Assembly: GCA_016490735.1 (NCBI GenBank)
Contig: JAEMWC010000116.1
Coordinates: 282,501 to 346,500 of the forward strand
From: Pachyseris speciosa
Lineage: Eukaryota; Cnidaria; Anthozoa; Scleractinia; Pachyseridae
Direction: 5' to 3'
Length of the DNA stretch: 64,000 nt
The position numbers were made by a program, and so were the translations under genes. This document shows positions 24,659-37,648 of the stretch, one piece after another. Each line of letters starts with the position of its first letter. Within the stretch, counting starts at the first letter, position 1. Under the pieces are notes generated by a model. The model had not been told where the DNA came from. It saw only the letters and a list, made by a program, of their open reading frames with translations, and made no database searches.

Positions 24659-24988
24659 ATGGCGAAAAAGCCATGGGGAACCATTACACATCCTAAAGAG
24701 AGAGACCCGGAGTTCCTTATGGGGTTCCAGAAACGGACTGGCGATGAAGTTCGGAAAATGGTGGACCGACTTTTTGAATATGATTATGCGAATCGTCACC
24801 AGCGAAAACAGCCAAAACTCGACAGACGAACAAAAGTAGAGCGCACCGAAATGGGAAGTGAAGATATTGAGAAGATGGTGGACAGGCTCACGAGGGATGG
24901 AGAGAAGAAGGCAGCGGACAGTAACAGGACTGGGTCCATGAGAAAACAGGGTGTTGTGAATACATATGCTTGGAAAGGATGGAATTGA
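24659..24988 (+). CDS. small intronless protein, paralogue 3
   Basis: 109 aa from ATG 24659 in a good context (CAAGATGGCG). The N-terminus MAKKPWGTITHP matches paralogue 2. It has GDEVRKMVDRL (28-38) and GSEDIEKMVDRL (66-77), and ends GVVNTYAWKGWN. Two degenerate ExxxMVxRL modules separated by a basic linker, plus the terminal NTYAW block, define the family. No domain is recognised by name. The three genes share orientation and lie within 6.3 kb, so tandem duplication is the simplest origin, with the 19.9-22.0 kb transposon inserted later. Confidence 0.78.
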   Translation: MAKKPWGTITHPKERDPEFLMGFQKRTGDEVRKMVDRLFEYDYANRHQRKQPKLDRRTKVERTEMGSEDIEKMVDRLTRDGEKKAADSNRTGSMRKQGVVNTYAWKGWN

Positions 24989-26483
24989 GTGACGAGCGCA
25001 CGCCGAAATGTTCATGGCGAGACGTGAAGAACCGGTAACCATCAGTTGAAATATTGCGCTACCGCAAAGCATGTTGACTTATAGGAAGAAAATTTGCAAT
25101 GTTTTCGTGTGGAAATTACAAAAGCAAGTAGCGGCTCTCTCGAGATTTGCTCCCAAGGGTAATTAGCAAGGGTAATTACTGATGATAATTAATAAGAACA
25201 TGGCTTCAAGAAGTGCAGTCGGTTGTTGTGTTAGATGGAGTTGTGTGAACAAGTTAACTATGAGTCACCCGGGGTCCCGGATCGACGCACAGACTAGAAG
25301 TGCTAGCGGTCCCCAGAGTTTCTAGATAGAGCGAACGAGCCAAAGAGGGTCTTCCGTTGTTTCCTTGCGTCTCGAAGCGCGTTGATCATGAAAGCTTGCA
25401 TTTCTGAATAGCTGCGTCAATTCAGCTGCAAGCCAAAGGCCGCTCTTTATTCGTAATTGCCTAACACGCAGGTCCCAGTTGCTCGAAGCATGGTTAGTGC
25501 TAACCGGGGCCATACCATGACAACCAATAGGTTAGCGCTAACCATAACTCAGCCCAGCTGGAAAGCTGAATTGAAAATAAAAGGGAACTATGCAGTTTAC
25601 TGTCACAGCTGTGGAGCTGGTTTGATTCATCACACTCTGCGCAATTTTTCAGTGAAACACCAGCTTTTGTTTTTCTAAGGCTCACTCACAGTCATGACAG
25701 TAAAAGGCTGAATCTTGGCATAAGCGCCGATGCTACTTACAAACGACTTCTGATCCATTGAGAATTCGAAAAACATCTTCAAGGAAACCAACTCATTATC
25801 AATTAAGGCCAAATAATTCAACCCTGTCTACTGAATCCATTACTCAAACTACTGATACGCTGAAACGAGTCATGAAACTTGAATTTCCGCTGTGGTACAG
25901 TCTTTTTGTATGCAAACATCCTCATGTGCTTCTAGTTTGGCGCATGCATGGCAAACTGGAATAAAAAATTCGAGCAAATGAAAATTAAAGAATGCAAAAA
26001 TACGCCGACCAAGACTAGTAAAGATACATGATCATTAACAAAATGTGCTCGACCTTTTCCTTCCACTGAAGTCTCTACTTCTTGCATTGCGTTGCCTATT
26101 TATTGCTTGGCCCAGCCGGCTAAACCCATAATAATACTGAGGGATTCTTTGCAAATTTAAATTATTTGACGTTTACGTTTGTCGTGCTCGTTTTACTGTT
26201 TTTTCAACAGTGATAAAAAGAAACTATCAAATACTTTTTACTTTTTTAAAAATATTTTGAGTAATGATGTTTCGTTTGCATGTTTAGTCGTTTTCAAAAA
26301 CACTTAATCAACTTGGGTGTTTTGCACCTGCCTTGTAATTAAAAATGAAGAAGCTACAATTATGGGGTTGCATTTCACTGGGTGTTGAAGATCAGTGGTT
26401 TCTAAATTACACCAATTACATGTTAGACCCTTAAACAACGCGACGGCAGCACAGCTAGAACTCGAACGAGGACTGGAATAACG
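24989..26483. other. intergenic DNA, no gene seen
   Basis: Short open frames only. Small inverted words GGTTAGTGCTAACC and GGTTAGCGCTAACC occur near 25493 and 25530. The last part must contain the 5' region of the coiled-coil gene. Confidence 0.4.
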
Positions 26484-27170
26484 ATGGCATATGCTTGCGA
26501 ACACTGCATACCCTCCCAAGATTCAGTTTATTTTCAGATCGAAAATCTGCATAGACGGCTGGACGAAACCAACGATTTGTTACGATCTTCTCAAAGAAGT
26601 CGAACAGATGAGTTACGTCGTCGGGACAAACTGGCATCCAAGCTTAAGGACATCGAGGAAAGCGTGCTCCAAAGTCCTCAGAAACGCGAAAGTTTTGGCG
26701 GAATATCGCGAAACAAACCGCGCGATAAAACCGCGTTAAGACCAGAGAACCTCCGTTCTTTCCTCAAATGGAGGAAGCAGCTTCGAATTTTACACGACGC
26801 TCTCGAGGACGCCATTGACGAACTTCTGCAGGTTAATACCAGAGGAGCTCGTCGCGCAGTCGAGGACTTACAGGAGCTTAAAGACGATGTCGCGTCAAGT
26901 CTTTCGGAAACCGCTGAATGGACGGAAGAGGACGTTGAAAATATCGCGCACAAGAACACTGTAGGCGGCCACCGAGATCTACGATCTACAAAAAAGAATT
27001 TAAGATCGATTGTACATGACGCAGAAGACGTGAGGCGGCTTTCGCACAAGTTGTCCACCCAAATGAAAGGCGAAGTAGAGGGCCTGAAACGAGAGTGTGT
27101 TGCCATGGTGAAAGACTTGATTGCCATGAACCGGATCTTGGAGGAACAAAAGCGCGCTTTGGTTGAATGA
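26484..27170 (+). CDS. intronless coiled-coil protein of unknown family
   Basis: 228 aa. ATG 26484 is the first in-frame Met after an in-frame TAG about 55 nt upstream, so the start is well supported. The protein is strongly charged and predicted helical. Residues about 18-60 form one coiled coil (heptad-like FQIENLHRRLDETNDLLRSS region). A basic, flexible stretch (about 64-88) follows, then a second long helical region (about 90-228) rich in Leu/Glu/Lys heptads. A CEHC pair occurs at residues 5-8. There is no signal peptide or membrane segment. Length and open frame make it a convincing single-exon gene, but I recognise no family; a cytoskeletal or ciliary role would be guesswork. Confidence 0.75.
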   Translation: MAYACEHCIPSQDSVYFQIENLHRRLDETNDLLRSSQRSRTDELRRRDKLASKLKDIEESVLQSPQKRESFGGISRNKPRDKTALRPENLRSFLKWRKQLRILHDALEDAIDELLQVNTRGARRAVEDLQELKDDVASSLSETAEWTEEDVENIAHKNTVGGHRDLRSTKKNLRSIVHDAEDVRRLSHKLSTQMKGEVEGLKRECVAMVKDLIAMNRILEEQKRALVE

Positions 27171-27488
27171 GGCAGGCAAGAGCCTCCGGGAAATGTTGCT
27201 TTAAAAAAAGACCTTGTTATTGCGGATACAAGAGCTTAAGTCCCGGCAGAAGCTGTACAGATGTTTTATTATTAAAAACAAACTCTATGTATCATTGGCT
27301 CACGAACACTTACAGAAAAATATACCTTTCCTTGCATACCCGGAAGAAAAGTTAGGAAAAATGTTTTGTTTCCACTTAAGCTGAGCAAGGCGACATCAAA
27401 CATCAACTTCGAACTTTTGCCCTTTTTTTTTTTTTTTACTGCCGTGTACTTTTTTACGCGAAGTTGCGTTTCTTCTATTAGCCATCCC

Positions 27489-27589
27489 TTAACCCTTTCA
27501 CCACCAAGAGGGCTTAATAGATTTTACTTTGGCTAACGCCAGACTATTTTACTCGTCAAAGAGAGGCCTCTTGGTGGTGAAAGGGCTAA
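27489..27589. mobile_element. short MITE, 101 bp
   Basis: TTAACCCTTTCACCACCAAG at the left end pairs with CCTCTTGGTGGTGAAAGGG near the right end, an inverted repeat of about 23 bp with one mismatch. It is non-coding. Confidence 0.75.
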
Positions 27590-29855
27590 ATTCCCGCTTT
27601 TCTCCTCAGGGCTGTTTTAGCGATCCATTAGTTTGTTCAGTATGCCAAAAAACCGCTTCTTTTCCTCCCGCATCTGGTAAGGCATATATCATGTTCGTCT
27701 TGTTCTAAGGCAGCTTCCGGTTAATTTTTTCCTTGATATTTTAACCCGCCCCGTAGCTTTACAATTAAGTTTGGATAAAAATAAACGCATTCTTTTGATC
27801 TGATAAAACCCAGTGGGATATGGCCTGCAATATTCTCCTACACCCGATGCCGACCATGCTCGAAGAATGTTCATTTTCTTTCCTACGACACGAATTTCAC
27901 ATAAAGGTAGAATACACACCAAGTTAACGTTATCGGATGGGGTAAGCTAGGGTATAATCCAATGAAACTGCAATGTAAAAATGTATTTCTAATAATTAAA
28001 CATGAAAGTTGAAAACACCCGTGATGACTCTGTGCTAAGAACGTTTCTCGCAGCAGACACCCAGTCGCGGTCCCGAGGTACCACATCAACTCCGCTATAA
28101 CAGGCACAGTATGCGCCCCCAGCATTGCACCCAACCTCCTCCCCGTCCGCTTTGCGCGGATGAAAGTATCGAGACAGGGAATACTCATGTGCGCATAGGA
28201 ACGTGGCATCTCCGCATATATAGACGGTTTTCTGCCCTCAGTTGTTCAGAGCGTCAGAATACCTGCATCCAGTAGATAAAATATATTGCAACTGATGGAT
28301 AGCGACTTATCCGCTGGACAGAGTTATCCGCTCTTTGAACAACTGGGACCAGGTCTGTATGAAACGTGTTCCTAGAGCGATAATAGCAAAGCCACTAGCG
28401 TTTACGGAACGGATCCCGGCTATGCACCCACAGCGAGCCTTCTCGAGGCTCTTCCTATGCAAATACAGGCGGTGGCACGAGTAAAGCAACGACATAATTG
28501 ACGAACTGTGAGAAAACACAGCCTGTATCGAGGTAAATATTGACAGGATCGTTTTTAGAGAAATCTGGACCTCGAATCATTTTAGGATAAAAGGGGTGGG
28601 GAGGGGGGAGAAAATCGAACAAATCCGATGACATTGAAACAGTGACGCCAGATAGAAAGTCACACGGAAAGCTTCTCCCTTCCAACCAATCACAACTAAC
28701 AGTGATGTCCATTTTCCCGCCTCTGGCGCAGTGTTTCGTTCGTGCTCTGGTTGGTGATTTTTTTATACACCTTGCGTGAACAACTAACTCTGCATTGGAA
28801 ATCAATCTTAGCCACCAAGGGCTTCAAACCACACTATTTCAGAGATACACCACTCAATGAAAAAGCCCTGCTTTAAACCAAAAGCAAGAACCTTTAAGTG
28901 AAACAGTCAAGCAATATCCAAATCAAAGAGACGGTGCTCACTAATACTCCTAACTTTTGGCACATTATTACCAGGGGCGGATTTAGAGGTATGGCCCCCC
29001 TTCTTTTCCAGTATTTAAAAAAAAAATGTTTCTCTTAACAACCGACTTTCTAGTGGTATTGTGCATCAGCTGGGGGTAGGGATGGAAGTGCGCTCTCGCC
29101 ACAATTTCTTCGGCCCACTCCCTGATTACCTCCGCATGTGTGACCACCGGCACTGCTTTTGTCCCTATACTCCCGACATAATAACACTAAATACAGTTTA
29201 ACAGTAGAGCTTCATTTTTTAATTCGTTAATATATACTACAAGATAGTGTCTTTGAAGTAATTTTCTTATAATAAATAACGCACTGGACAGTGTCCATTT
29301 ATACTGGAAAGAAATAGAATACTTAGGTAATAGATAGGTATCTACATTTGAAAGGTAAATAATATTATACAAACTTTTTCAGTGCTTTCAAATTATTCGG
29401 GGCATGGAAAACTTGACATAAACAAGCAGGCGGCTAGCCAGCCAGCCAGCCAGCCTTTCAAAGTCTTAAAGTACCGTTAAAGCTTCTTGCAATAACCAGA
29501 CTGGCTGACTTACTAAAGGTAATTGATGCCTTGTTAGCTATACACTGACTTTACTACCTCCGTTCTTTTTTAATTTCTTTTTTTTTTTCTTGGCATCACT
29601 TAAATCACTCATTGCCATATTCACTCAAGGATGTACTGTATCACTTGTAGGAGAGGCTGTACAGTTTTAATTTCGAGGGAAATGACACAAACCAGAACTT
29701 CAACTTCTGTCTACAACCAGTCTACCCCTATGGCAAACTAGGGCATCACCACCACAATTATAATTGACTTACTGTACATCTATTACACAATAAAGAACTA
29801 CACCAAACAAAAGCAGATAGACATTTACAATGAATGGAACATCAATAATCTGAGA

Positions 29856-30098
29856 TTAAAGGAGCTACGTCATGGTCTTTCGATTTTGAAAAGTTTAGCC
29901 TCAGTTTTTCAACAAGGTAATTTGTAATCTGTTTCAATCTTCTCCATCCTTCACCATGCTAGCCATATTTGCATTTATTCTTGTCTCTTTGGTGCTTATC
30001 TTCCCTGAGAAATTTTTATTTCACTCTTTCCCATTAAATAAATGCAGTTTTTGATACCTTTAATAATGACCCAAAATATCATGACCGGGCTCCTTTAA
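29856..30098. mobile_element. TIR element, about 243 bp
   Basis: TTAAAGGAGCTACGTCATG at the left is the approximate reverse complement of CATGACCGGGCTCCTTTAA at the right. No coding frame is visible; this is probably a MITE. Confidence 0.55.
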
Positions 30099-30741
30099 GA
30101 GAGAACTTATAGGATAGTTCACAAGAAATAACTGAAATAGAAATAGATTTCAAACCAAAGTAGTTGTTACTATGAGACAGAATCAGTTCGGGAAAAGCAA
30201 GGAGAATTATCATGCACCACTTGAACCTTGTTGCATTGCAGCACTTTACTAGTTTAGAAGTTAGGAAAGTTATGCATATTTAGCCACAAAAACTGTCTTA
30301 TTTCATTAAGTTCAAACCCCACGTAGTAGCTCTGAGCAGATTCAGGACAGCAACAAAACAATGCCAATTGCAAGCAGCACACAAAGGACACAAGTCAGTT
30401 TCCACTTCTAAGACATGCAACGTCCTAAAAAATTACACAACACTTTTAGATTTCCACACTGAGACTAAAATGCAAAGGTATTGGTAACTTGTACACAAGT
30501 CTTTGTTAGGGCACAATTTTGCTATCACTAAATATATCTTAAGTTTAAAAGGTCCTTCTAAATCAGTGTGTCTGGAAATCGCAAGCATTCCCTTCGAGAG
30601 GAAACCAATCTGCTATCCAGAAAATTAACTTTGTTTTCGCAGGAATATACAAAGTGATTATGGGCATGATAATGAATTCTTCAGGTTTTCAAAGTGTCTG
30701 CGAGGAGGAATTAGATAATTTACTTGTTTAGTTTTGGACGA

Positions 30742-30872
30742 CTAGTAGATTTATACTAAAACAATTAGATTATTCGCTCTCGATTTCTATGCGTGATAGC
30801 CGATTTGGGCTGTGCCCTCATCAGCTATCACGTGATAGAAACCTCGAGCTCATAATCTAATTGTTAAGTATA
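30742..30872. mobile_element. GATAGCTGA hairpin element (single module)
   Basis: A single copy of the hairpin module also present at 9809-10200: ACAATTAGATTATTCGCTCT, then GTGATAGCCGA, a GGGCTGTGCCC loop flank, TCAGCTATCACG and ATAATCTAATTGTT. Confidence 0.7.
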
Positions 30873-31095
30873 ACGAAACTCACATTGCAGGCAAGGTGAA
30901 GTGAAACCATTCTGCACATTCTTTGCACTGAACTTGATCTAGACCATCAAGGAAGTAGAAGACTTGTGGCCTGTTACTGAAGAACACTAAGAGAGTCTAC
31001 TATTAAAGCATGCTTGTTAAGTAGAGGTTGCACTGAACATAAAATAATGACATACTTGAATTCAATGCTCAAGTGTATCAGGCACAAGACAAAAA

Positions 31096-34000
31096 TTATA
31101 ATCTACTAGAACCATAACCAAGAGTCGGTGTTGGTAAAGAGGGTATCATGTCCAGTAGATATTGTCTATCAGAGTCTGAAACATAACTATGATGATGCTG
31201 CGGGTTGCGAGAGCCAGCATGGTGGTGTTGGCTCAGGTACGGATGCCATCTTACATCTGCCTGCTGTCTTGCAGCAGCTTCTAGCTCTTGGTGCTGCTGT
31301 TGGAGATGCTGCTGCTGTAGCTGGAACAGCAATGAGCTGGTGTGCGGCTGATGGTGATGATACAGTGCAGGCTGCACAGCTTGATGGTGATGATGCATTA
31401 TTGGTTGGTGGTGTGTGATGTGGTGCCGAGGTGGTGCTGGTGCCAGCTGTGGCTGAGATGTCTTTTGGCTTTGATGGTGAGGTTTCGGAGCAATTACAGG
31501 GCTGTCGTTTATCTTTTGTTCAATCTCTTGCTCTTGTTTCAGAGCCTTCAGAAAAGCGGCCTTCAATCGAGCTGTGTGCTCTGCTTTGAGCTCTTTCTTC
31601 ACATTGACAGTGCTACACTTTTCACACACAGTCACCTCCCCCGATACACTGTCTTGCTTCTTTGTCCAGGAAGGTGAGAAGTCAGTGTTACAGCGCGAAC
31701 AAACTTTGGGATTTATCGTTTGTTCCTGCAAGGGAGCACCTGATTTCTTACTTTCTTTGTCAGCCATGACATTCACAACAGCCTCAAGCCCAACTAGAAC
31801 CATAAAATCTGGGCTGCCAAGGCTTGGAATGAAAGACCATTCAGGGGGAGGTGGCTTGGGTGGTGGTATCTGAAGCAGGGTTCTCTCTAACTGTTTCCGA
31901 AGTGCCATCTTCGCAGCAGCCTGTTTACCTCCAGAACTTTGCTGAGAGCTGCTTGGCAGGTGATGTTGAAATGACACGTAACCACTACTGGGTGGCAGGC
32001 CACTGACATTATTAGCTCTGACAGGAGTGGGGCGCAAGGGTGCAGCCTGATTAGGTGCTGAATAGACTGGGCTGCCACGGCCTCCACTATGAGGGTACAG
32101 TGGTGTTGGTTGAATCAAACTTGCCATACACGTAACAACATTCTGAAGATCAGCAATTGCAGAGGAGCCAGGTTTTGGCTGGGATGGCTGCTGGTGCATT
32201 GTCTGCTGGTGCACAGCAAACTCTTTCAGAGTTTGGGCGGCAGAGCCTACAAATTTGGCCGAGCCAGAGTTTGAAGATGGCCCTTGAGCCACACCACTTC
32301 CTTTTGGTAACAGCCTCGGCTGACCAGGTACGTCCCTAGGGGGATGAAATGTTGACGAGGCTAGCACTGTTGATGCCTTTAGAGGGGGTGGTGGGGGCAG
32401 GTTTTGCCCTTTCTTTGGAGGCAAGTGGGAAGAGGTTTTCATGTTACTCTGAAGGGCAGCTGTTGGTGCAGTTGATTTCTCTACATTCTCTTTCTGTAGT
32501 TTGGAGTTACCTTTAACATCGTTCTGTGCAGCATGTAACTTCTTTAGCAACAAAAGCTTGGCTTCTTCTTGTCTTAGTTCATTTCTGAGGTGTGCAATCA
32601 GTTTTTCTTTGGCCTGCAGGTCATCATCATTTTCATCAGACAATGGCGACTCTGGTCTGGAGCCATCGCTGTTACCACCATTAGTTATAGAATAATCAAC
32701 CTTTGTCTCACCATTCAATCTCTTTTTAGTGTCTGAGGAGGTCAGTTTTGGTACTTTCAAATGGTCAACAATACTCTCCTTTGCTCTGTGAGTTATTAAA
32801 GGTTTCTTATCAATGCCATTTGCAGAGGCTTCACTATTGTTCGCTGTCTCTTTCTTTTGTAATTCTTTAACAGAACTGAGACCCAACTGTGCTAGCAGAT
32901 CTTCTTGAGAGATGCATTCATCCGAGTCAGAATCCTTACCATTTGACTTTGAATTTAAGGAGGTATCCTCCTGTTTAGGGGTTGGTTTACACGGCTCTTG
33001 ATTCACTTCTAGATCTCTTTCTACGCCAGGCCTTTCATCTTCTTGTATGGAGTCTCCCACGTTATCAGACTCCTTCTTCACAATTGGTTCACTTGTAACT
33101 TTTTTCTGCTCCTTATCGGAATCATCATCTGATGATGATGATGACGATATTATGACCACCGATTCACCATCCTTCTCCTTAGACCTACAAAGAAGAAATC
33201 ATAGGTTAATAACCCATGGAGTAGATGTTTTCAAGTAATCTGCCAATGACTTTCAGTTTGACAGATCTCCTATTACCTGACACCACAAAGAAACAAAGAC
33301 AGGTGCCTAAATTTTGGCTAAGTAGCTAACATGACAAAGTCCCAAATTAAATTTATTAACTTTAATTTTGGCTGTTTTTGTTTGAACAGATGTACGGGTA
33401 CACACAAGAAGTCAAACACAATAATACTACTAGATATAATCGGGGATTACAGTATGTTCATTTTTCCCATTTGATTGGATCCTGTACGTTGGTTGTGGAT
33501 GTTTTATGATATTTGCAGTTACTCTTTAAAAGCAACCAACTGCATATCTCAATGTTCACATGCAAATGGTGGAGCATGGTCATTGGGCCAAAAGGCCACC
33601 AAGCCAAATGACTGGGATTTAAGTGTTCTGTTGGCTGACCATGTGCACACAAAGAACTGGGGTATCAGTAACTCATACACTGAATTACCAGCACGACCTC
33701 GCTGAGGAGATAAAAGCTGAAAGAGTGTGTGAGGCTTTTTCAATAACCTATTTGTAATTAGTCCTTGAGGAAGTACCGTAAAAGTCCACATATAGACACA
33801 TCCCTTATTTGGAAGCTCAAATTTTGAAAAAAATTCAGGAGACAATAAAGTCTTAATTTTCAGTGAAGTTCCACAGGTAAACAACAAGGACAAACACTTA
33901 CTGCAAACTTTAAGATGAGTCAAGTCTTTAGATAGCAAAATTTCATTTGTGATACCTTCTTTTTCCTTCGAGTTGACTGTATCTTAAAACTTATGATTCT

Positions 34001-37000
34001 GTCTTGGTTGTTGATTCTTCAGGGTTAATACATTGAAACACTTCGTGAAGTTGACATTTATACACAAATTATGTAATTGTACAAATGCTTAGTTATTAAG
34101 CTTTGAAATGCAGAAAGGCATCTGGGCATTGCAGCACATAAGTGAACATGCAGGAACATGTACAGATCTAAGATCTACCAGAAAAAACTTAAGATATCAC
34201 CAGAAATGCAAAATTAATTACATGTAAGAAGTCTCAAGGACTCACTTTTCGGTAAGAAAACACACAAACATAAGTTTACTGACGGGTAACTTAGCAGCAG
34301 CAATAGATACACTCTGTTGCAATAGAATATTTATGATGGGACTGGGTCGAGTAAACCATAAAAAGCATCATGGTTTGCATCTACATTGAAGTCAGGTAAA
34401 CACAATGGAAGGATTTACTATCGATTTGCACAAGTACTTGCAAATATCTTGCTATTTTCTTGCACATGACAGAAAGATATGTGTTGAAGTGACTGGATGC
34501 AGGTTATATCGCAGATTGCTTTGCAGAGGAATGGAGATTCCCTGTAAGTTGGTGTTTAATTGTTCCAGTTAAGTTTAAATTAATTGAAGGGCTCGGGGCA
34601 TAACCATCCTATGTCGAATTTTGAGTTGTTTTTCGATTTTGCCTGGATTTGTCCGAATTGTTGCATGTAAACTGCAATTCGATTGAAAGAAGATGTAATG
34701 CAACTTGCAAACCACTCCCATGGAAGGTTGGTTTCTTGGTGTACGTAAGAAAAAATGCATTTCTGGATTCTGGATGAATCAGTCAAAAAAATACCATACA
34801 ATGTGTTTCCAGAAATGCATTTTTTCTTACTTACACCAAGAAACCAACCTTCCATGGGAGTGGTTTGCAAGTTGCATTACATCTTCTTTCAATCGAATTG
34901 CAGTTTACATGCAACAATTCGGGCAAATCCCGGCATAATCGAAAAACAACCCAAAATTCGACATAGGATGGTTATGCTCCGAGCCCTTCAATTGCTTGAA
35001 AGACCTCTTGGATAGCAAGAGTTGCTGATGAATGTTTAAAGACAAACAGCTCCTTCAGGAGCCACAAATCATGAAATAGTCAACGAACAACAACATGCTT
35101 TCAGTTTGTTATATGTTGATTCATTGAATCTAAACAACTTTTCATGGATATTAATTAGGTCTTTGAGAATCCCAACCACATTGCCTTGATGTTAACTCTG
35201 GTGTTTCACACTTCATTTTGGGATACAACAAAATATGCAGCTTACAGGAATTTGAATCTTAACTCTCACAGTTTGAGGGTAGAATAATAATTATTAACAG
35301 TAACACATTGCTATGGGAACATATCTGTGAGTGTCAACTTAGCCAAGTAAGCCTGGATTGGGTAAATAGGGGAAAATGGCATTGTAAGAAGATTTTGTCC
35401 TTTGTGGCCATTTGTGTTGATCAAAACGATGGAAACACTTAGAAGAGAGAAGGAGGCTTAGCGTGGGGGGTTAAAACTGTGTCAGAATTTTAATGACAAT
35501 TACGGCTTGGAAAAGAAATGCAATCAAGCTCCTGTGGAACCTGAAAAGTATGATGAACACTTTTATCAATGAAATGTAAAAAGGAAAGACATTTTATTCA
35601 TGCTCTGCAGTACCGCAGATACGGACTTCAATGGTAAGAGCAAAATGACTCTCCATGCAAGGTAATGCGGTAAGTATGGAACCTGTTCAGAAGTCTAGTA
35701 TGTTAACAAACAAAGGCAAAACTGTGTTAGACTATCACGCTAAAAATAACAAGCTCTACATGTACCTTGTTAGCCACATGCAGACAAAGGCCACAAACAA
35801 GTTACTTCATGTTCCTCTCAAGCAGTGTTTGTATTAGAAGCCGGGACCCGGGTACCGGCACCCGTCTACTTTGAAGGGAATACCCGGCTTTTTTAGGTGC
35901 AAAATTGAAAGCTCTGCCTATCAAATTCACTCAGGGTACCTGGCTACTCCTAATCAGGTCCCCTTTTACTTGAAAAATTAATGAAAACCCTGAACTTTGT
36001 TCTTGTTTGCACAAATATGCATAACAAGCATGTCGTGTCATGCCAGAATTGTGTGAGCTTGTAGCAACCGTGCCGTGTGCGTGCGTTCACCTTAGTGATG
36101 TTTCCCCATGGAGGATCACAATTTTTCTTTCTGGAGCACCCCTCTCACCCAGTCACTTCTAATAATTGAACATAAGCTCAGGATTCATACACACTGTGTT
36201 GCTGTGAAGATTCTAAAGGGTCGGCCCATATCACAACCAAGAAACTTGCTGATACTGAATGTTGTTATTCAGTACACAAACAATTTGGTAATGCTAACAG
36301 ATTGTACCACCTTCTGTTGAAAGCCACAGTGTTTGAACTGGTTGATCACCAAAAGTGAACAAAATAGGGTGAAATGAAATTTGTTCTAACTTCTTCTCTA
36401 TGTTGGTGTTAACAAAATCAAGAATAGAGATAGCTGGATATTTCAAATTTGCTTCAGCTATCAAAGTGATCCTACAATGTCCCACAAAGACCTTTAAACC
36501 TTTTGACATCTGCCCGCCCAGTATGACTTCAGCAAAAGTACATATGGACTTTGATGCAAATTGCATTATTTCAACTGTAATAATCACAACTTCTTTGTTC
36601 TCCTAAAGTGCTAGAGAAAGCAAGAGCTGTCTGTGTACCAAAGTCCGTGTAGCCGACAGATAAAGCCCAAGTTCAAATTGGCCTCTGTATCATCTACAGT
36701 AACTAACACCTTGTGATAATATCGTAATGTCAGCATACAAATAGTAGGCAAGGAAATTGAAGCCTCATTGAAAGGCCATAAAAGCTCCAGTAAAGCAAAA
36801 AGCAATCAAGCAACACAAAATTAAGCCTTTGTAATCTTCACAAGTTGTCAAGTGAAATTACAGTAATTGACTCTGGCTAAAATACATTGCCAGTGGAATC
36901 TTCAGTCTCTCTGCTTATATGATTTTACACTCCATTTTAACGGCAAAGAAATGATCTTTTAAGGGAATGATAAATCATTTAAATACCCCGACAAGCTTTT

Positions 37001-37648
37001 AGTAACAACAAAAGAACTCAGAACACAGACATACTACAAGTGCTATTTCTCCAACAATGCCCTTGAATTTGAAATGATTTGAAACTCGAATTCTGAACGT
37101 TTTCAATAAGAACTTAAATATCACGGGCATATCTATCAAATGTATCTACACAAAAACCCTGAACATCAGTGTTCGCGACGAAATAATAAATGCTTTGACA
37201 ACTGAAAGCGAAGCAAAATTAAAACAGTGTGTTACCTTGTCATGCAGCTGCATATCTCATGAACAAGAAAGCTGGGAGTCGAACACTTACATTCAGGAAA
37301 AATAAGAAGTTAGTTTTAAAAAGTAACGGGATCGGAGTGTCAGAAAAACAACTCGTTGCAAAACACGTGCTGGAAAGAATTGAAATCACAAGCTCTATTT
37401 TACGGGACGGGGATTTAGCCCCCAGAAAATTCATTCGATAATTTACTGCTTCAGTAGATAAATAGGATCACTTACTTTTCCTCGTTGTTCGGTTCGATTG
37501 TTTTCTCATCCGCAATCGTGCCATCACAGTTCGATTGTGCCGAGTCGTCAATCTCAGAACGTTTCCCTACATCGTCTCCATCACTTTCATCTCTGTTTGG
37601 TGACAATTTCAATCGTTTCGATCCCTTGGTGACCACTTCCGAAGCCAT
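31096..37648 (-). CDS. GATAD2: transcriptional repressor p66 (GATA zinc finger domain-containing 2)
   Basis: Two coding exons, 37648-37476 and 33184-31096, are joined by a GT-AG phase-2 intron of 4.3 kb into 753 aa. The first exon encodes an acidic/basic N-terminus (MASEVVTKGSKRLKL). Residues about 251-278 are the CR1 coiled coil (LIAHLRNELRQEEAKLLLLK), which in p66 proteins binds MBD2/MBD3. DFMVLVGLEAVV precedes the GATA-type zinc finger with C553, C556, C578 and C581, followed by the conserved helix EHTARLKAAFLKALKQEQE. The C-terminus contains a His/Gln-rich segment and ends with a conserved RQYLLDMIP motif. Family knowledge: p66 is a NuRD/MeCP1 subunit in the nucleus. The whole conserved body lies in one 2.1-kb exon, unlike the many exons of vertebrate genes. 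Confidence 0.95.
34582..34993. mobile_element. 404-bp foldback MITE with about 175-190-bp arms (copy A)
   Basis: The element 34586-34989 starts GAAGGGCTCGGGGCATAACC and ends GGTTATGCTCCGAGCCCTTC, with AATT on each side (possible TSD). The arms are nearly perfect complements up to a spacer of about 45 bp beginning GGATTCTGGATGAATCAGTC. A second copy is at 46287-46689. It lies in the GATAD2 intron. Confidence 0.88.

Larger units (their letters stand above)
27171..31095. other. intergenic DNA with two TIR elements and a hairpin module
   Basis: No gene is seen. It contains a T run (27422-27439), the foldbacks at 27489-27589, 29856-30098 and 30742-30872, and a GCCA array near 29434-29455. The last few hundred bases should hold the GATAD2 3' UTR. 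Confidence 0.5.

Noticed and set aside
24439..25072. Minus-strand 171-aa frame across paralogue 3
   Set aside because: It is antisense to a conserved paralogous gene and has no features of its own.
34580..34993. Overlapping ORFs on both strands ([13 protein letters not shown]...)
   Set aside because: They are the two arms of a foldback MITE read in each direction; the same frames recur in copy B.
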